A DNA stretch of 55,245 nt from an uncultured Lachnospiraceae bacterium. Its GTDB lineage: Bacteria; Bacillota; Clostridia; Lachnospirales; Lachnospiraceae. The notes under the pieces are model-generated. The model ran no database searches. It had not been told where the DNA came from and saw nothing but the letters and a program-made list of their open reading frames with translations. Location of the stretch: assembly GCA_910583835.1 (NCBI GenBank), contig CAJTYM010000027.1, forward strand, positions 1 to 55,245, in the 5' to 3' direction. Positions 8,428-17,423 of the stretch are shown piece by piece (positions within the stretch are counted from its first letter, which is position 1; each line of letters starts with the position of its first letter). Made by a program: the position numbers and the translations under genes.

Positions 8428-9412
8428 AACGGCAGCGCCATTTCTGCTGAAGCCTGTGGGCAAAGACTATCTCTGGGGCGGCAGCCGGCTGAACCTTGAT
8501 TTTCGCAAGAATCTTACGGTAAAGCCGTTAGCTGAGACCTGGGAATGCTCCACCCATCCTGACGGAATCAGCATGGCGGCTTCCGGCGAACATGCCGGAC
8601 AGAACCTGACGCAAATCTTGATGGAACAACCGGAGTATATGGGCAAATATGCCAATCCGCGTGGAGAATTGCCCTGTCTGATTAAGTTTATTGACGCCCG
8701 GCAGAATCTTTCCGTACAGGTCCATCCAGACGATGAATATGCCAGAGTGCATGAAAATGGCTCATTGGGAAAAACGGAGATGTGGTATGTCCTGGAGGCG
8801 GCTGAAGATGCCCAATTAGTCTATGGTTTCTGCCATGATATGGAGAAAGAGCAGGTAAGGAACAGCATTCTGGCGGGTGATATTGAGAAATATCTGCAGA
8901 AAGTCAGGATCCAAAAGGATGACGTGTTTTTTATCCCGCCTGGACAGGTGCATTCTCTGGGTGCAGGAAGCCTGGTGGCGGAGATTCAGGAGAATTCCAA
9001 TATCACTTACCGTCTGTATGATTATGGCAGGACGGATAAAAAGGGAAACCGGCGGGAACTGCATATTGAGAAAGCTTTGGAAGTAGCTTTCCTCAAATCC
9101 AGCCAAGATTTGCGGCAGCCGATGCGCGTACTCAAATTTAAAAGAGGATATGCCACAGAATTGTTGTGCCGTTGCCGTTACTTTCAGGTGGAGCGCATGA
9201 TGATAAGCATGAAGCAGCGTGGGGAGACAGCGGAACTTTCCCCTGTGGAGAATTCGTTTCAGATCCTTCTTTGCACGGAGGGCTGCGGGGTGTTGTTCTG
9301 GGATAAGGGGGAGACGTTAAATTTCTTTCATGGGGACTGTGTGTTTGTTCCGGCAAATTCTGCGGATATCAGGATCCATGGGCAGGCTACGCTGCTGAAA
9401 ATCAGTTGCTAG
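8399..9412 (+). CDS. manA: Class I mannose-6-phosphate isomerase
   Basis: A protein of about 337 residues that interconverts fructose 6-phosphate and mannose 6-phosphate, supplying the GDP-mannose branch. Type I isomerase features are visible: YLWGGSRL near the start, zinc-ligand segment QVHPDDEYA, KTEMWYVL, GQVHSLGAG and ENSNITYRLYDYGR. I chose ATG 8399, ten bases after AAGGAG; GTG 8393 is also possible. It overlaps the 3' end of manC by about 30 bases, so the two are translationally coupled. It is followed by a strong hairpin, making it the last gene of this transcription unit. Confidence 0.92.
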   Translation: MTNRNLNGNKTAAPFLLKPVGKDYLWGGSRLNLDFRKNLTVKPLAETWECSTHPDGISMAASGEHAGQNLTQILMEQPEYMGKYANPRGELPCLIKFIDARQNLSVQVHPDDEYARVHENGSLGKTEMWYVLEAAEDAQLVYGFCHDMEKEQVRNSILAGDIEKYLQKVRIQKDDVFFIPPGQVHSLGAGSLVAEIQENSNITYRLYDYGRTDKKGNRRELHIEKALEVAFLKSSQDLRQPMRVLKFKRGYATELLCRCRYFQVERMMISMKQRGETAELSPVENSFQILLCTEGCGVLFWDKGETLNFFHGDCVFVPANSADIRIHGQATLLKISC

Positions 9413-9436
9413 CAAATATGAATTTCGTATCATGTT

Positions 9437-9486
9437 ATACGCCTTTTTATACGCATACCAATGGTTTTGCGTATAAAAAGGCGTAT
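9437..9486 (+). terminator. Perfect 19-bp inverted repeat after manA
   Basis: Arms at 9437-9455 and 9468-9486 are exact reverse complements around a 12-base loop. The 3' side is followed by only a weak T-run, so it may terminate in both directions or protect the mRNA end. It divides the manA operon from the A/T-richer genes that follow. Confidence 0.7.
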
Positions 9487-9630
9487 TTGATTTTCCGGCT
9501 TGAACTGTACTGCAGGTTGCTATATAATAAAGAAATATAATGGAGTGTTCTCTAATCATAGATAGAAAAGATTATATTGACTTAGAATACGGAAGGAAAA
9601 AGTTTGAACAATTTGTGGAGGGAAGGAAGA

Positions 9631-10581
9631 ATGTTTAACAAATTTAATGAGAAGATGGATGATTTATATCAAGTTACAAATGGGAAGAATGTTATCCTAT
9701 GGGGATGGGGCATGTCAGGGAAATTTCTTTATCTGCATTTTAAGAAATCCAACCGCAGGATTGCATGTGTGATAGACGATGGGTTTAACAATGAGATGGA
9801 TATAATCGGCATAAAATCGCATCATGTGTTAGATTACTATGAGCCAGAGACAACAACGATATTGGTCACGGTATATAAGGGCACGGAAGAGATAGAAGAA
9901 ATCTGCCATCAATATGGTTTCCGTGACGTAATTTTAATTCGGCACATGTTTTACGAGGATGAGCCCTCCAGAGAATTGGATTACTATCCATGGTTGGAAT
10001 ATGAATATGGCATGGATTTGGTGCACGGAAAAACCATTGCGGAAGCGGAACATGGAGAGCCCGATTGTAATGTTACAGAGTTTCACGATTACTGGCCGGG
10101 AAAAGGTATCGTGCTGGAGTCAGTGTTAAATAACTTTAAGTTTCATGAAGATGATGCCGTGTTTGATTTCGGCTGCGGCAAAGGGACAAGTTTCTTCATT
10201 TTTGAGAGGGCTGGCATGAAACGAGGAGGGGGCATTGAATTTGACCGGCAGCTGTACAGACTGGCAGCCGAAAATGCAGATATATTGGAGCGTGAGACAG
10301 GACATCGTTATTCTGTAGTATGTGGTGACGCCGCGAAATTTACGGATATTGATTCCTATAACTATTTCTATATGTTCGACCCATTTGAAGGGGAATGCCT
10401 GCAAAATGTGATTACAAATATTGAGAACAGCTATAGACGGAAGAATAGAAAGATTATACTGATATATATGGCTCCGAGATTCCATAGGCAGGTGGTTGAG
10501 AATCAGATGTTTAAGCTCGCTTACGAGGTGAAAAGCCTGTTTGCGATTACAAGGACGACGAATGTATATGTGCTTGGGTAA
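9631..10581 (+). CDS. SAM methyltransferase with N-terminal Rossmann-like domain
   Basis: About 316 residues. The N-terminal 90 residues (VILWGWGMSGKFL, CVIDDG) are the small Rossmann-like domain shared with four other proteins here. The C-terminal half is a class I methyltransferase with motif I VFDFGCGKGTSFF near residue 177 and a MFDPFEG motif IV, close to the Dot1-like/Methyltransf_31 layout. The target is unknown. GGAGGG then GGAAGA precedes ATG 9631, so I prefer that start to the TTG at 9604. Its base composition is more A/T-rich than the manA operon. An imperfect terminator follows at 10712. Confidence 0.78.
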   Translation: MFNKFNEKMDDLYQVTNGKNVILWGWGMSGKFLYLHFKKSNRRIACVIDDGFNNEMDIIGIKSHHVLDYYEPETTTILVTVYKGTEEIEEICHQYGFRDVILIRHMFYEDEPSRELDYYPWLEYEYGMDLVHGKTIAEAEHGEPDCNVTEFHDYWPGKGIVLESVLNNFKFHEDDAVFDFGCGKGTSFFIFERAGMKRGGGIEFDRQLYRLAAENADILERETGHRYSVVCGDAAKFTDIDSYNYFYMFDPFEGECLQNVITNIENSYRRKNRKIILIYMAPRFHRQVVENQMFKLAYEVKSLFAITRTTNVYVLG

Positions 10582-10584
10582 GTG

Positions 10585-10675
10585 AATCATCCGTGATTTA
10601 AAGGTTATAGGTATAGGTTAAGAAATCGCTTATAACTTACGATATATATAACAGAGTTGCATGTCACGGATGATT
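10585..10675. repeat. Inverted repeat pair with 67-base centre
   Basis: Twelve-base perfect arms AATCATCCGTGA (10585-10596) and its reverse complement (10664-10675) enclose an A/T-rich centre with weaker internal symmetry. It may be a small degenerate mobile element or a long-range RNA stem in the 3' UTR of the methyltransferase gene. Confidence 0.5.
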
Positions 10676-10711
10676 GATGAACTACAAGGATGTAGAGAAT
10701 AAGTGATTGAG

Positions 10712-10758
10712 AGTGGTTCATAGTTAAGAATGTCAGATTCTTCTGTGAGCCATTTTTG
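10712..10758 (+). terminator. Imperfect hairpin terminator
   Basis: GTGGTTCATAG...AAGAAT is matched by ATTCTTCTGTGAGCC and followed by ATTTTT. It plausibly ends the transcript of the 9631 methyltransferase gene and precedes the gene at 10826. Confidence 0.55.
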
Positions 10759-10825
10759 CGTTATAGGTGAAAAAGAATATACGATGAAATTTTTATGCTA
10801 ATTATCGGCGCAGGGAAGAAATATT

Positions 10826-12094
10826 ATGAAAGATGGTGGAAATATGCAGGAAGTACATTTTAACCCTCATGGCAAGCCGATTGTCTTATGGGGCTGCGGA
10901 AGAAAGACACAGTGGCTTTTGGGCAATAATTGTTTGGATTTTCCAATCGAATTTATTGTTGATTCCAGCGCAGGGAAAGAGATACTATATGGGATAAAAA
11001 TTGTCTCCCCGGCTGTTGTAGAACGATGGGCAGACTATTATATAGTGGTAATACCTAAGAATTATCAGGAAGAGATTTTTTCCATCCTTTGCGAGAAAGG
11101 GCTGCAGTATGGCGAAAATTATATCGGATTTTCAGAACTGACAGAATTATACAGGGAGAGTTATGAAATGCAGATGTTGGCGGATATCTCTGCTGGTTAT
11201 AAAGTAATGGCACTGCCGGTATTTCCAATCGGGGATATCTGTACAATTCTGTCTTTTTTAAAAGCGTATCGGGAGAAAGTGAATCAGCCGTTAGCGTTAT
11301 ATGCCGGCAATATAAAGAACAGGGATTTGCTGCAACTGTGCACAGAGGCGGACAAGGTGGAATGGTTTCACTGGGAGTTCATGCCAAATGCAGGAAAGGA
11401 TGGTTTCTTTAAACGTAATGATATATTGGAGTTGACAGGTATCTTCGCACTTTATAAAGGCGACAAATACTGTGACAGTCCAGGAGAGGTGAAGGAATTT
11501 TTCGGTCTGCCGCAAGACACGCAGTGTAATCGCATTGGCGTCTGTAACTTTGGCAGCAGGGAGCATGTAGAAGCTGCGTTTGAGCAATATAAGCTGACAA
11601 AAGGGAAAACAGTGTTTTTAGTGCCCTATGGAGATTGGCTGGGAAGCCAAGTTGTTTCAGGTGAATTTTGGGAGAAACTTTGCAGCAGACTGCGGCAGGA
11701 GGGATATGCAGTTGTTTTTAATGCAGAAAAAGAGATAATTCCTGGTGTGCCCAGTCTATTTTTAAATGTCTTGGATATCCCGTTATTTGCTGAAATGTGT
11801 GGAAATGTTGTGGGAGCGCGCACCGGACTGATTAATTATATTGCATTTTTTACAGATGTGATGATTCAGGCGATATGGCCAAGGGACGATAATCCGCTGT
11901 TTTGCACGGACTACTGGAAAGCTTGGTGTGGTTTTGGCGGGATTGATTTGTCAAAGAGAAGCGAATACTTTATGGAGCATGGTCTTTCCATCCGGGGTGA
12001 GACGGGAAGGGAGCACAAACTGATGGAATTTATCTATGAGGAAGACGAGAGGGATATAGAATTTATTATAGGGAATTTAGAGAAAAAGGAATAA
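10826..12094 (+). CDS. Rossmann-like domain plus GT-B-like domain, paralogue of the C-terminus of the 18616 protein
   Basis: A 422-residue protein of no named family that I recognise. Residues 15-110 are the Rossmann-like domain (PIVLWGCGRKTQ, FIVDSS). The remainder resembles the C-terminal half of GT-B enzymes, perhaps GT9-like: a TVFLVPYGDWLG strand, GYAVVFNAEKE, then MCGNVVGARTGLINYIAFF, reminiscent of the donor-binding end of heptosyltransferases. Residues 15-420 align along their length with residues 360-764 of the protein at 18616, including FNP-x-x-KPI, FLKAY and MCGNVVG. A glycosyltransferase role is inference. ATG 10826 has AGGGAAG upstream; ATG 10844 is an alternative start. Confidence 0.62.
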   Translation: MKDGGNMQEVHFNPHGKPIVLWGCGRKTQWLLGNNCLDFPIEFIVDSSAGKEILYGIKIVSPAVVERWADYYIVVIPKNYQEEIFSILCEKGLQYGENYIGFSELTELYRESYEMQMLADISAGYKVMALPVFPIGDICTILSFLKAYREKVNQPLALYAGNIKNRDLLQLCTEADKVEWFHWEFMPNAGKDGFFKRNDILELTGIFALYKGDKYCDSPGEVKEFFGLPQDTQCNRIGVCNFGSREHVEAAFEQYKLTKGKTVFLVPYGDWLGSQVVSGEFWEKLCSRLRQEGYAVVFNAEKEIIPGVPSLFLNVLDIPLFAEMCGNVVGARTGLINYIAFFTDVMIQAIWPRDDNPLFCTDYWKAWCGFGGIDLSKRSEYFMEHGLSIRGETGREHKLMEFIYEEDERDIEFIIGNLEKKE

Positions 12095-12115
12095 AGGTGG
12101 ACGAATGTACATTTT

Positions 12116-12415
12116 TGAAAAGCCGCAGAAATCCCTTAGTTCCTTACAGATATGAAGCAGAAGGATAAGAAGGGAATCAGTAGGGATTGAAAAGATCTTC
12201 TGGAGGATGAGTGCGGAAAGGAAACCGGTAAGGGGATAATCCCTTTTGCGACCAAGATGCTGGTGAGAAGCGTTATAAAAGACAGAAGGGATAAATTCAG
12301 AGATATCCAAATGTTCTTCAAGGAGCTGGAAAAAGGAAGGGGTATCATCGATGAACATGTCCTGACAGTCAGAAAAGGTATCTTTCAAGGAAATCTGATG
12401 GTATTTAAGAGCCAT
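12116..12415 (-). pseudogene. N-terminal remnant of a transposase
   Basis: About 100 residues on the minus strand resemble the N-terminus of a DUF772-type IS transposase: FIPSVFYNA, YPLTGFLSALILQ and the characteristic CKELRDFCGFSK, after which the similarity stops and the frame runs into unrelated sequence next to the 10826 gene. GGAGGAGAT precedes its ATG at 12415. The catalytic part is gone, so it is inactive. It marks an old insertion inside the glycan locus and may have brought or separated the neighbouring modular genes. Confidence 0.65.
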
Positions 12416-12504
12416 AAATTATCTCCTCCGTAGGTGCGTGTGGTGTTTGGTGGTACTTTCATTATATTACTTGCGGAGAGAAAATTTATATATAAGGAAC
12501 AAGA

Positions 12505-12546
12505 AAACCCTGTAAAATCAATGGGTTTGGCAATTTAACAATTGCC
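12505..12546 (+). promoter_or_regulatory. Two small adjacent hairpins before the radical SAM gene
   Basis: AAACCC/GGGTTT (12505-12510, 12523-12528) and GGCAATT/AATTGCC (12529-12535, 12540-12546) stack side by side about 30 bases before the start codon. They could fold in the mRNA leader or be an IS end; no function can be assigned. Confidence 0.3.
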
Positions 12547-12575
12547 TAATAATATACACAATAAGGAGGCAAGAG

Positions 12576-13757
12576 ATGCTTTGGAAGAATAGGGGACAGG
12601 AACTTGCACTGTTTGAAGAAAGATTTAAAGGGAAGAGGAATATTGTTTTCTATGGCTTATCGTGGGAAATGCAGATGATATATGAAAGGCTGTCATTTTT
12701 GCAGATAGATTTTGCTTTTTCTCAGGATAAATATTATGGAGAGGAATTAAAAAGCGTACCGGGGGGGGGTATTATAGGGGGATTTATGGATGCGGTATCG
12801 CTTATGAAAGATAGGAATTATCTCCTAATTATAGCATTGACCAACCCATATGAGAGGAATGAAGTGAAAAAAAGGATGGTTTTAAGCGGATATCAGGAAA
12901 ATGTTGACTTTTTTGATTCGTCTGTTTTTTTAAGCATCTATTTGCCAATTTATATTTTATGTGCCCATGGGAAATGTTATATAGAATATTTAAACCATCC
13001 CATAAACTGGAAATGTACATTAAAGTGTAAAAAGTGCGCTGCCTGCATTCCATATGTTAATCATGAAAATGCGGAACTTTCTGTTTTGAATGCTGAGACA
13101 GACTTATTGTTTGAAAAAGTTGATTTTGTTCAGAGATATGACTTCACTGGGGGAGAAGCGTTCTTAGTACAGAATCTTCTGCTGGAGAGGATGAAATATT
13201 TATTAGGTAATTACAGCGATTGTTTTGGGAAGATTGAGTGCGTTACGAATGCGACAGTTATGCCCGATCAGGAGATTTTAGATTTTATTTACAAAAACCA
13301 GGACAGGATTGTAATATATGCAAGCAATTATCCTCACTTACCAGGATGGCAAGATAAATTTGATTGTTTTATGAATAAATTTTCTGCAAGAGGCATTTCG
13401 CTTTCTAGAACGTTAGATGAGAAGTGGATGGATTTTGGTTTTGATGAAGAAATAAACTTGGCTTTAAGTCCAAAGGAATTAACAGAATACTTTGATTTAT
13501 GTCCTCAAAATTGCCGAATGTATGATAATGGAAATTTGGCATACTGTGCGGATTCCTATGACGCCCAAATGGCATTTTACCCTGATATAGACCAGAGACG
13601 GGAAATGCTTAATTTAAAATCGCAGGAAGTGACTAAGGAAGAAATTATAGAACTTTTCCTGGGATTTCAGGAAAAGGGGTATATTGAGATGTGCAGACAT
13701 TGTAATGGCTGGGGAAGCAGGAACAAAAAATGTGTTCCCGTTGCTGAACAGCTATAG
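12576..13757 (+). CDS. Radical SAM protein with N-terminal Rossmann-like domain and G9 tract
   Basis: A 393-residue protein. Residues 15-120 are the Rossmann-like domain found in its neighbours. The radical SAM core follows, with the cluster motif CxxxCxxC at Cys147, Cys151 and Cys154 (CTLKCKKC), then a TGGEAFL segment matching the GGE motif that binds SAM. C-terminal cysteines (CPQNC, CADSYD, CRHCNGWG) suggest a SPASM-like auxiliary cluster. The substrate is unknown; in this context a sugar or lipid-linked glycan is likely. Nine G residues at 12761-12769 encode Gly-Gly-Gly inside the first domain; gain or loss of one would truncate the product at about 65 residues. AAGGAGG precedes ATG. The gene is clearly A/T-richer than the sugar-biosynthesis genes around it. 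Confidence 0.82.
   Translation: MLWKNRGQELALFEERFKGKRNIVFYGLSWEMQMIYERLSFLQIDFAFSQDKYYGEELKSVPGGGIIGGFMDAVSLMKDRNYLLIIALTNPYERNEVKKRMVLSGYQENVDFFDSSVFLSIYLPIYILCAHGKCYIEYLNHPINWKCTLKCKKCAACIPYVNHENAELSVLNAETDLLFEKVDFVQRYDFTGGEAFLVQNLLLERMKYLLGNYSDCFGKIECVTNATVMPDQEILDFIYKNQDRIVIYASNYPHLPGWQDKFDCFMNKFSARGISLSRTLDEKWMDFGFDEEINLALSPKELTEYFDLCPQNCRMYDNGNLAYCADSYDAQMAFYPDIDQRREMLNLKSQEVTKEEIIELFLGFQEKGYIEMCRHCNGWGSRNKKCVPVAEQL
12761..12769 (+). repeat. G9 homopolymer in coding sequence
   Basis: Nine consecutive G in the radical SAM gene, flanked as TACC-G9-TATT. The reading frame is open with nine. Poly-G tracts of this length are typical slipped-strand phase-variation sites. Confidence 0.9.
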
Positions 13758-13856
13758 TTTTTGGAGTTAGATAACATGTGTATAATTGAGGGGTTTTTAT
13801 TCTTGGTATAGGATGGAATAGATTATGTATTCTGCAGCTAAGGAGGGAATGAATGT

Positions 13857-14294
13857 TTGAAATCTTTAAAAGAGATGTACCGGATTATACAGTTTCCCAA
13901 ATATGGGGATGAACGGGGAAGCCTGGTGGTTCTGGAAGGGGACCATATAGACATACCGTTTGAGATTAAGCGTGTTTTCTTTATCTATGTCAATGATGTA
14001 ACCGAAGTGAGGGGCAAACATGCGAACAGGGACAGCGAACTGGTATTGGTATGTGCCAGCGGCAAGTGTAAAGTCAGGGTCTCGGACGGTTTTGAAGAGG
14101 AAATCGTGGAGCTGCATGATTCCAGAAAAGGGCTGTATATTGCGCCCATGTGCTGGAAGGAGATGTATGAATTTTCAAGCGATGCTGTGCTGTTGGTGGT
14201 GTCATCCGAGCATTACCGTGCAGAAGAGTATATCAGTGATTTTGCCCAGTATCAGGCAATCATGCGCGAGGGACGCGAAGAGGAAGCAAATTAG
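13857..14294 (+). CDS. FdtA/QdtA-family sugar 3,4-ketoisomerase (WxcM-like cupin)
   Basis: A 145-residue single-domain cupin. Family members convert dTDP-4-keto-6-deoxyglucose to the 3-keto isomer before C3 amination. The family landmarks DERGSLVVLEG and RGKHANRDSELVLVC are present. In studied FdtA/QdtA enzymes the second motif reads HAH; here it is His55-Ala-Asn57, so one of the two active-site histidines is Asn. This may be a sub-family feature or may change the stereochemistry. The TTG start at 13857 is ten bases after AGGAGG; ATG 13875 is possible. An FdtB-like aminotransferase at 17424 completes the usual pair. RmlA and RmlB are not in the window. Confidence 0.82.
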   Translation: MKSLKEMYRIIQFPKYGDERGSLVVLEGDHIDIPFEIKRVFFIYVNDVTEVRGKHANRDSELVLVCASGKCKVRVSDGFEEEIVELHDSRKGLYIAPMCWKEMYEFSSDAVLLVVSSEHYRAEEYISDFAQYQAIMREGREEEAN

Positions 14295-14318
14295 TGAAGA
14301 GATAAAGGAGAATAGCTT

Positions 14319-15536
14319 ATGTGTAATTGTTTAGTGTGTGGAAATAAGGTGGAGCATGTCATTTCTTTTGGCGATATGCCGATTGCCAACGGTTTCTTGC
14401 CGGAGGATATGTTTGCTCAGGAGAAGTTTTATCCATTGGAGGTGGGGTTCTGCCCGACATGCAGTATGGTTCAGCTGACCAAGCTGGTTGATAAAGAAGA
14501 TATGTTCAATGAGAATTATGCCTACTTCGCTTCAACTTCCCGGAGGATGGTAGAGCATTTTAAGAAATTCGCCTACTGGGTGATGGAAAATTATCTGTCG
14601 GAGGACCCATTTGTCGTGGAAATAGGCAGCAACGATGGCATTATGCTGCAGAATTATGCCAGGGAGAATATTAAGCATGTGGGCGTTGAACCATCCGAGA
14701 ATGTTGCGCAGGCAGCGAGGGAGAAGGGCATCAATACACTGTCCTGTTTTTTCGACAAAGAAAATGCACAGAAAATCAAAGCAGAATATGGGGAAGCGGA
14801 TGTGATTGCCGGCACGAATGTCATGTGCCACCTGCCCTATATCCATTCGGTGTTTGACGGCGTGACAAGTTTGCTGAAACCCCAAGGCGTATTGATATTT
14901 GAAGACCCCTATGTGGGGGACATTGTCAGAAGGACTTCCTATGACCAGATATATGATGAACATGCATTTTATTTCTCCGTGTCATCGGTATCTTATCTGG
15001 CAGGAATGCACGGTCTGGAAGTCATTGACGCCTTGCCACAGAATGTGCATGGCGGTTCCATGCGCTACATACTGGCAAGGAAAGGCGCAAGAACCGTGTC
15101 AGACCGCGTCAGGGAAATCATGGCAAATGAGGAGAAGCAAGGCTTGAAGCAATTCTCCACATATCAGGCTTTTGCGGCAAATGTTGCCCAGAACAAGGAA
15201 GATTTGTTGGCATTGTTAAAGAGGCTTAAGTCGGAGGGCAAACGGATTGTCGGATATGGGGCTACCTCCAAGAGCACGACCGTGCTCAATTATTGCGGCA
15301 TCGGACCGGAATACATTGAATTTATCAGCGATACCACGCCGATTAAACAGGGAAAATACACGCCGGGTATGCATATTCCCGTCAAGCCTTATGAGGCTTT
15401 TGTCTCGGATTATCCAGAGTATGCCTTGCTGTTTGCCTGGAATCATGGGGAGGAAATTATCGCCAATGAGAATGCGTTTAAAGACGCCGGGGGTAAATTT
15501 ATCCTCTATGTGGACCAGGTAAGGGTAGGGGAATAG
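14319..15536 (+). CDS. Sugar C-methyltransferase (TylCIII/NovU type)
   Basis: A 405-residue protein with the three-part layout of NDP-sugar C-methyltransferases: an N-terminal zinc site (Cys4, Cys7, Cys45, Cys48), a central SAM domain with EIGSNDG at 101-107, and a C-terminal domain with GYGATSKSTTVLNY. These enzymes add a methyl branch at C3 of a 4-keto-deoxysugar bound to dTDP. Together with the ketoisomerase before it and the aminotransferase after it, this suggests a branched and perhaps amino-bearing deoxysugar. AAGGAGAATAGCTT precedes ATG. The family call is firm; the product is inferred. Confidence 0.88.
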   Translation: MCNCLVCGNKVEHVISFGDMPIANGFLPEDMFAQEKFYPLEVGFCPTCSMVQLTKLVDKEDMFNENYAYFASTSRRMVEHFKKFAYWVMENYLSEDPFVVEIGSNDGIMLQNYARENIKHVGVEPSENVAQAAREKGINTLSCFFDKENAQKIKAEYGEADVIAGTNVMCHLPYIHSVFDGVTSLLKPQGVLIFEDPYVGDIVRRTSYDQIYDEHAFYFSVSSVSYLAGMHGLEVIDALPQNVHGGSMRYILARKGARTVSDRVREIMANEEKQGLKQFSTYQAFAANVAQNKEDLLALLKRLKSEGKRIVGYGATSKSTTVLNYCGIGPEYIEFISDTTPIKQGKYTPGMHIPVKPYEAFVSDYPEYALLFAWNHGEEIIANENAFKDAGGKFILYVDQVRVGE

Positions 15537-15545
15537 GAGAAGGCT

Positions 15546-16445
15546 ATGGAGAGGATGCTTCTTACCGGGGTCAGCGGTTTTCTGGGCAGGAATTTTATGG
15601 AATGCCTGGACCGAAGTAAATATGAAATATATGCGGTGGGCAGGAATTGCCCGGGCTTTATGGATGAGGAGCATTTTTTTGTCCATGATTTGAAAAATCT
15701 TTCAGCAATTTCTGTCTATATGAAGGAAATACGCCCGGATATTCTTGTATTGTTTGCCTGGGACGTCAGTACGCAGAGTTATTGGGAATCCCTGGACAAC
15801 TGTCTGTGGGCAGATATCTGTATTCAGACGGCGAAAGCTTTTCTGGAGAACGGAGGGCGGCAGATTCTTTTTGCCGGCACATCGGCGAGTTATGACTATG
15901 GAAAAGGCTGGCTCAAAGAACTGCCGGAATACGAACACCCCTCCTCCATGTATGGCATCACGAAGCTGTACACGTCCCAGGTGTTGGCAAAGCTGGCGGC
16001 AGAATATCATGCCCTCTATAGTGAAGCGAGGCTTTTTGCAATTTATGGCAGATATGAGAAGCTGGAACGCCTGGTTCCCCTGACGGCATGGCGGCTGTCC
16101 CGCAATGAGAAGATTGTCAATCGCTGCGGGGATTTGCTGCGGGACTATATTTATATTGAAGATGCGGTAAAGGCAATCCTTATGCTGATAGAACAGAAGG
16201 CTGCGGGTATATATAATATATCGTCCGGCAAGCCGGTGAGCATTGGGCAGATTATCATGCAGGTGGCAGAGGAATTGGGCAAAGAAGATTTGGTTGCATT
16301 TGAGCATTCTGAAAAGAGCAAAGATTTCCCTTTGATTGTGGGAGACAATGCGAAATTAGAAACGTTGGGCTTTGTGTGTGGGCATTCTTTGCAAAGCGGC
16401 GTAAAGATGGCTCTGGAGTGGATGAGGAAAGAAGGGAAATTATGA
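15546..16445 (+). CDS. SDR family NAD(P)-dependent epimerase/reductase
   Basis: A 299-residue extended SDR: TGVSGFLGR at 7-15, the SASYDYG active-site segment and YGITK with Tyr136 and Lys140. Its position between the C-methyltransferase and another SDR fits a 4-ketoreductase that finishes the deoxysugar, as in eremosamine- or mycarose-type pathways. The 3' end overlaps the next gene by ATGA (16442-16445). Which C4 configuration is formed cannot be told. Confidence 0.8.
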   Translation: MERMLLTGVSGFLGRNFMECLDRSKYEIYAVGRNCPGFMDEEHFFVHDLKNLSAISVYMKEIRPDILVLFAWDVSTQSYWESLDNCLWADICIQTAKAFLENGGRQILFAGTSASYDYGKGWLKELPEYEHPSSMYGITKLYTSQVLAKLAAEYHALYSEARLFAIYGRYEKLERLVPLTAWRLSRNEKIVNRCGDLLRDYIYIEDAVKAILMLIEQKAAGIYNISSGKPVSIGQIIMQVAEELGKEDLVAFEHSEKSKDFPLIVGDNAKLETLGFVCGHSLQSGVKMALEWMRKEGKL

Positions 16446-17380
16446 AAATAGTTGTCACAGGCGGTCTCGGGCATATCGGCTCCAGGTTAATCCGCAAGCT
16501 GCCGGAAGTGATTCCGGGAGCAGAAATTATTATTTTAGACAACCTCAAAGTACAGAGGTATTGTTCCCTGTTTCACTTACCGAAAGAGGGCAGGTATCAG
16601 TTTGTGCAGGGGGATATTTTGGATGACGGTCAGCTTACGCGCGTTATCCAGGGCGCGGATGCGGTCGTGAACCTTGCAGCCAATACGGAACCGGAACTGA
16701 GCGTGGAAAAAGAGCAGGAAGTGGAAGAGGTTAATTATATCGGCACTATGAAAGTTGCGGACTGCTGTGCAAAGTGGGATGTGCCGATGTTCTTTCCCTC
16801 CAGCACCAGCGTCTATGGGGCGGCGGCAGCGAATGTGGATGAGGATACAGCCGTAAGCGTGGAAGCGGCACAGAGTCCCTATGCACAGACGAAAGTAAAG
16901 TCGGAGCAATATCTGAGCAAACTTGGCAGCGAAGGCAATTTCCGTTTCACGGTCTGCCGGTTTGGCACTATTTTCGGCATATCTCCGGGGATGCGTTTCC
17001 ATACGGCAGTCAACAAATTTACCTGGCAGGCATGTACGGGACAGCCGCTGAGCGTGTGGGAGACGGCATGGGAACAGCGGCGTCCTTATCTGGACATTGA
17101 AGATGCCGTTTCTGCGATATGTTTTATTATCAAGAATCATCATTTCTATAATGAGATTTATAATATTGTGACAGTGAATGCCGCCGTAAAAGACATTGTG
17201 GCGGAGATAGAGAAACACCTGCCAGATGTTCAGGTAGGGTTCGTGAAGTCGAAAATTATGAATACCCTGTCTTACGATGTGTCATGTGAGAAGATAAAAG
17301 CATTGGGATTTGTCCCCGAGGGTTCTCTGGAACGTGGCATAAGAGACACGGTGGAATTGCTGCAGGGAATCTGCAGATAG
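16442..17380 (+). CDS. SDR family NAD(P)-dependent sugar epimerase/dehydratase
   Basis: About 312 residues from ATG 16442, chosen because it overlaps the previous stop (ATGA) and begins directly with the Rossmann strand MKIVVTGGLGHIGSR; the longer frame from 16376 lies within the upstream gene. Active-site residues are in PSSTSVYG (Ser/Thr) and YAQTK (Tyr147, Lys151). The sequence resembles UDP-glucose 4-epimerase and dTDP-sugar SDRs, without features that fix the substrate. It lies in the FdtA/C-methyltransferase/aminotransferase operon. Confidence 0.78.
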   Translation: MKIVVTGGLGHIGSRLIRKLPEVIPGAEIIILDNLKVQRYCSLFHLPKEGRYQFVQGDILDDGQLTRVIQGADAVVNLAANTEPELSVEKEQEVEEVNYIGTMKVADCCAKWDVPMFFPSSTSVYGAAAANVDEDTAVSVEAAQSPYAQTKVKSEQYLSKLGSEGNFRFTVCRFGTIFGISPGMRFHTAVNKFTWQACTGQPLSVWETAWEQRRPYLDIEDAVSAICFIIKNHHFYNEIYNIVTVNAAVKDIVAEIEKHLPDVQVGFVKSKIMNTLSYDVSCEKIKALGFVPEGSLERGIRDTVELLQGICR

Positions 17381-17423
17381 TCTGCAGGCGGAAGGATACG
17401 GCAGAGAATGGGAAGGATAGGAC

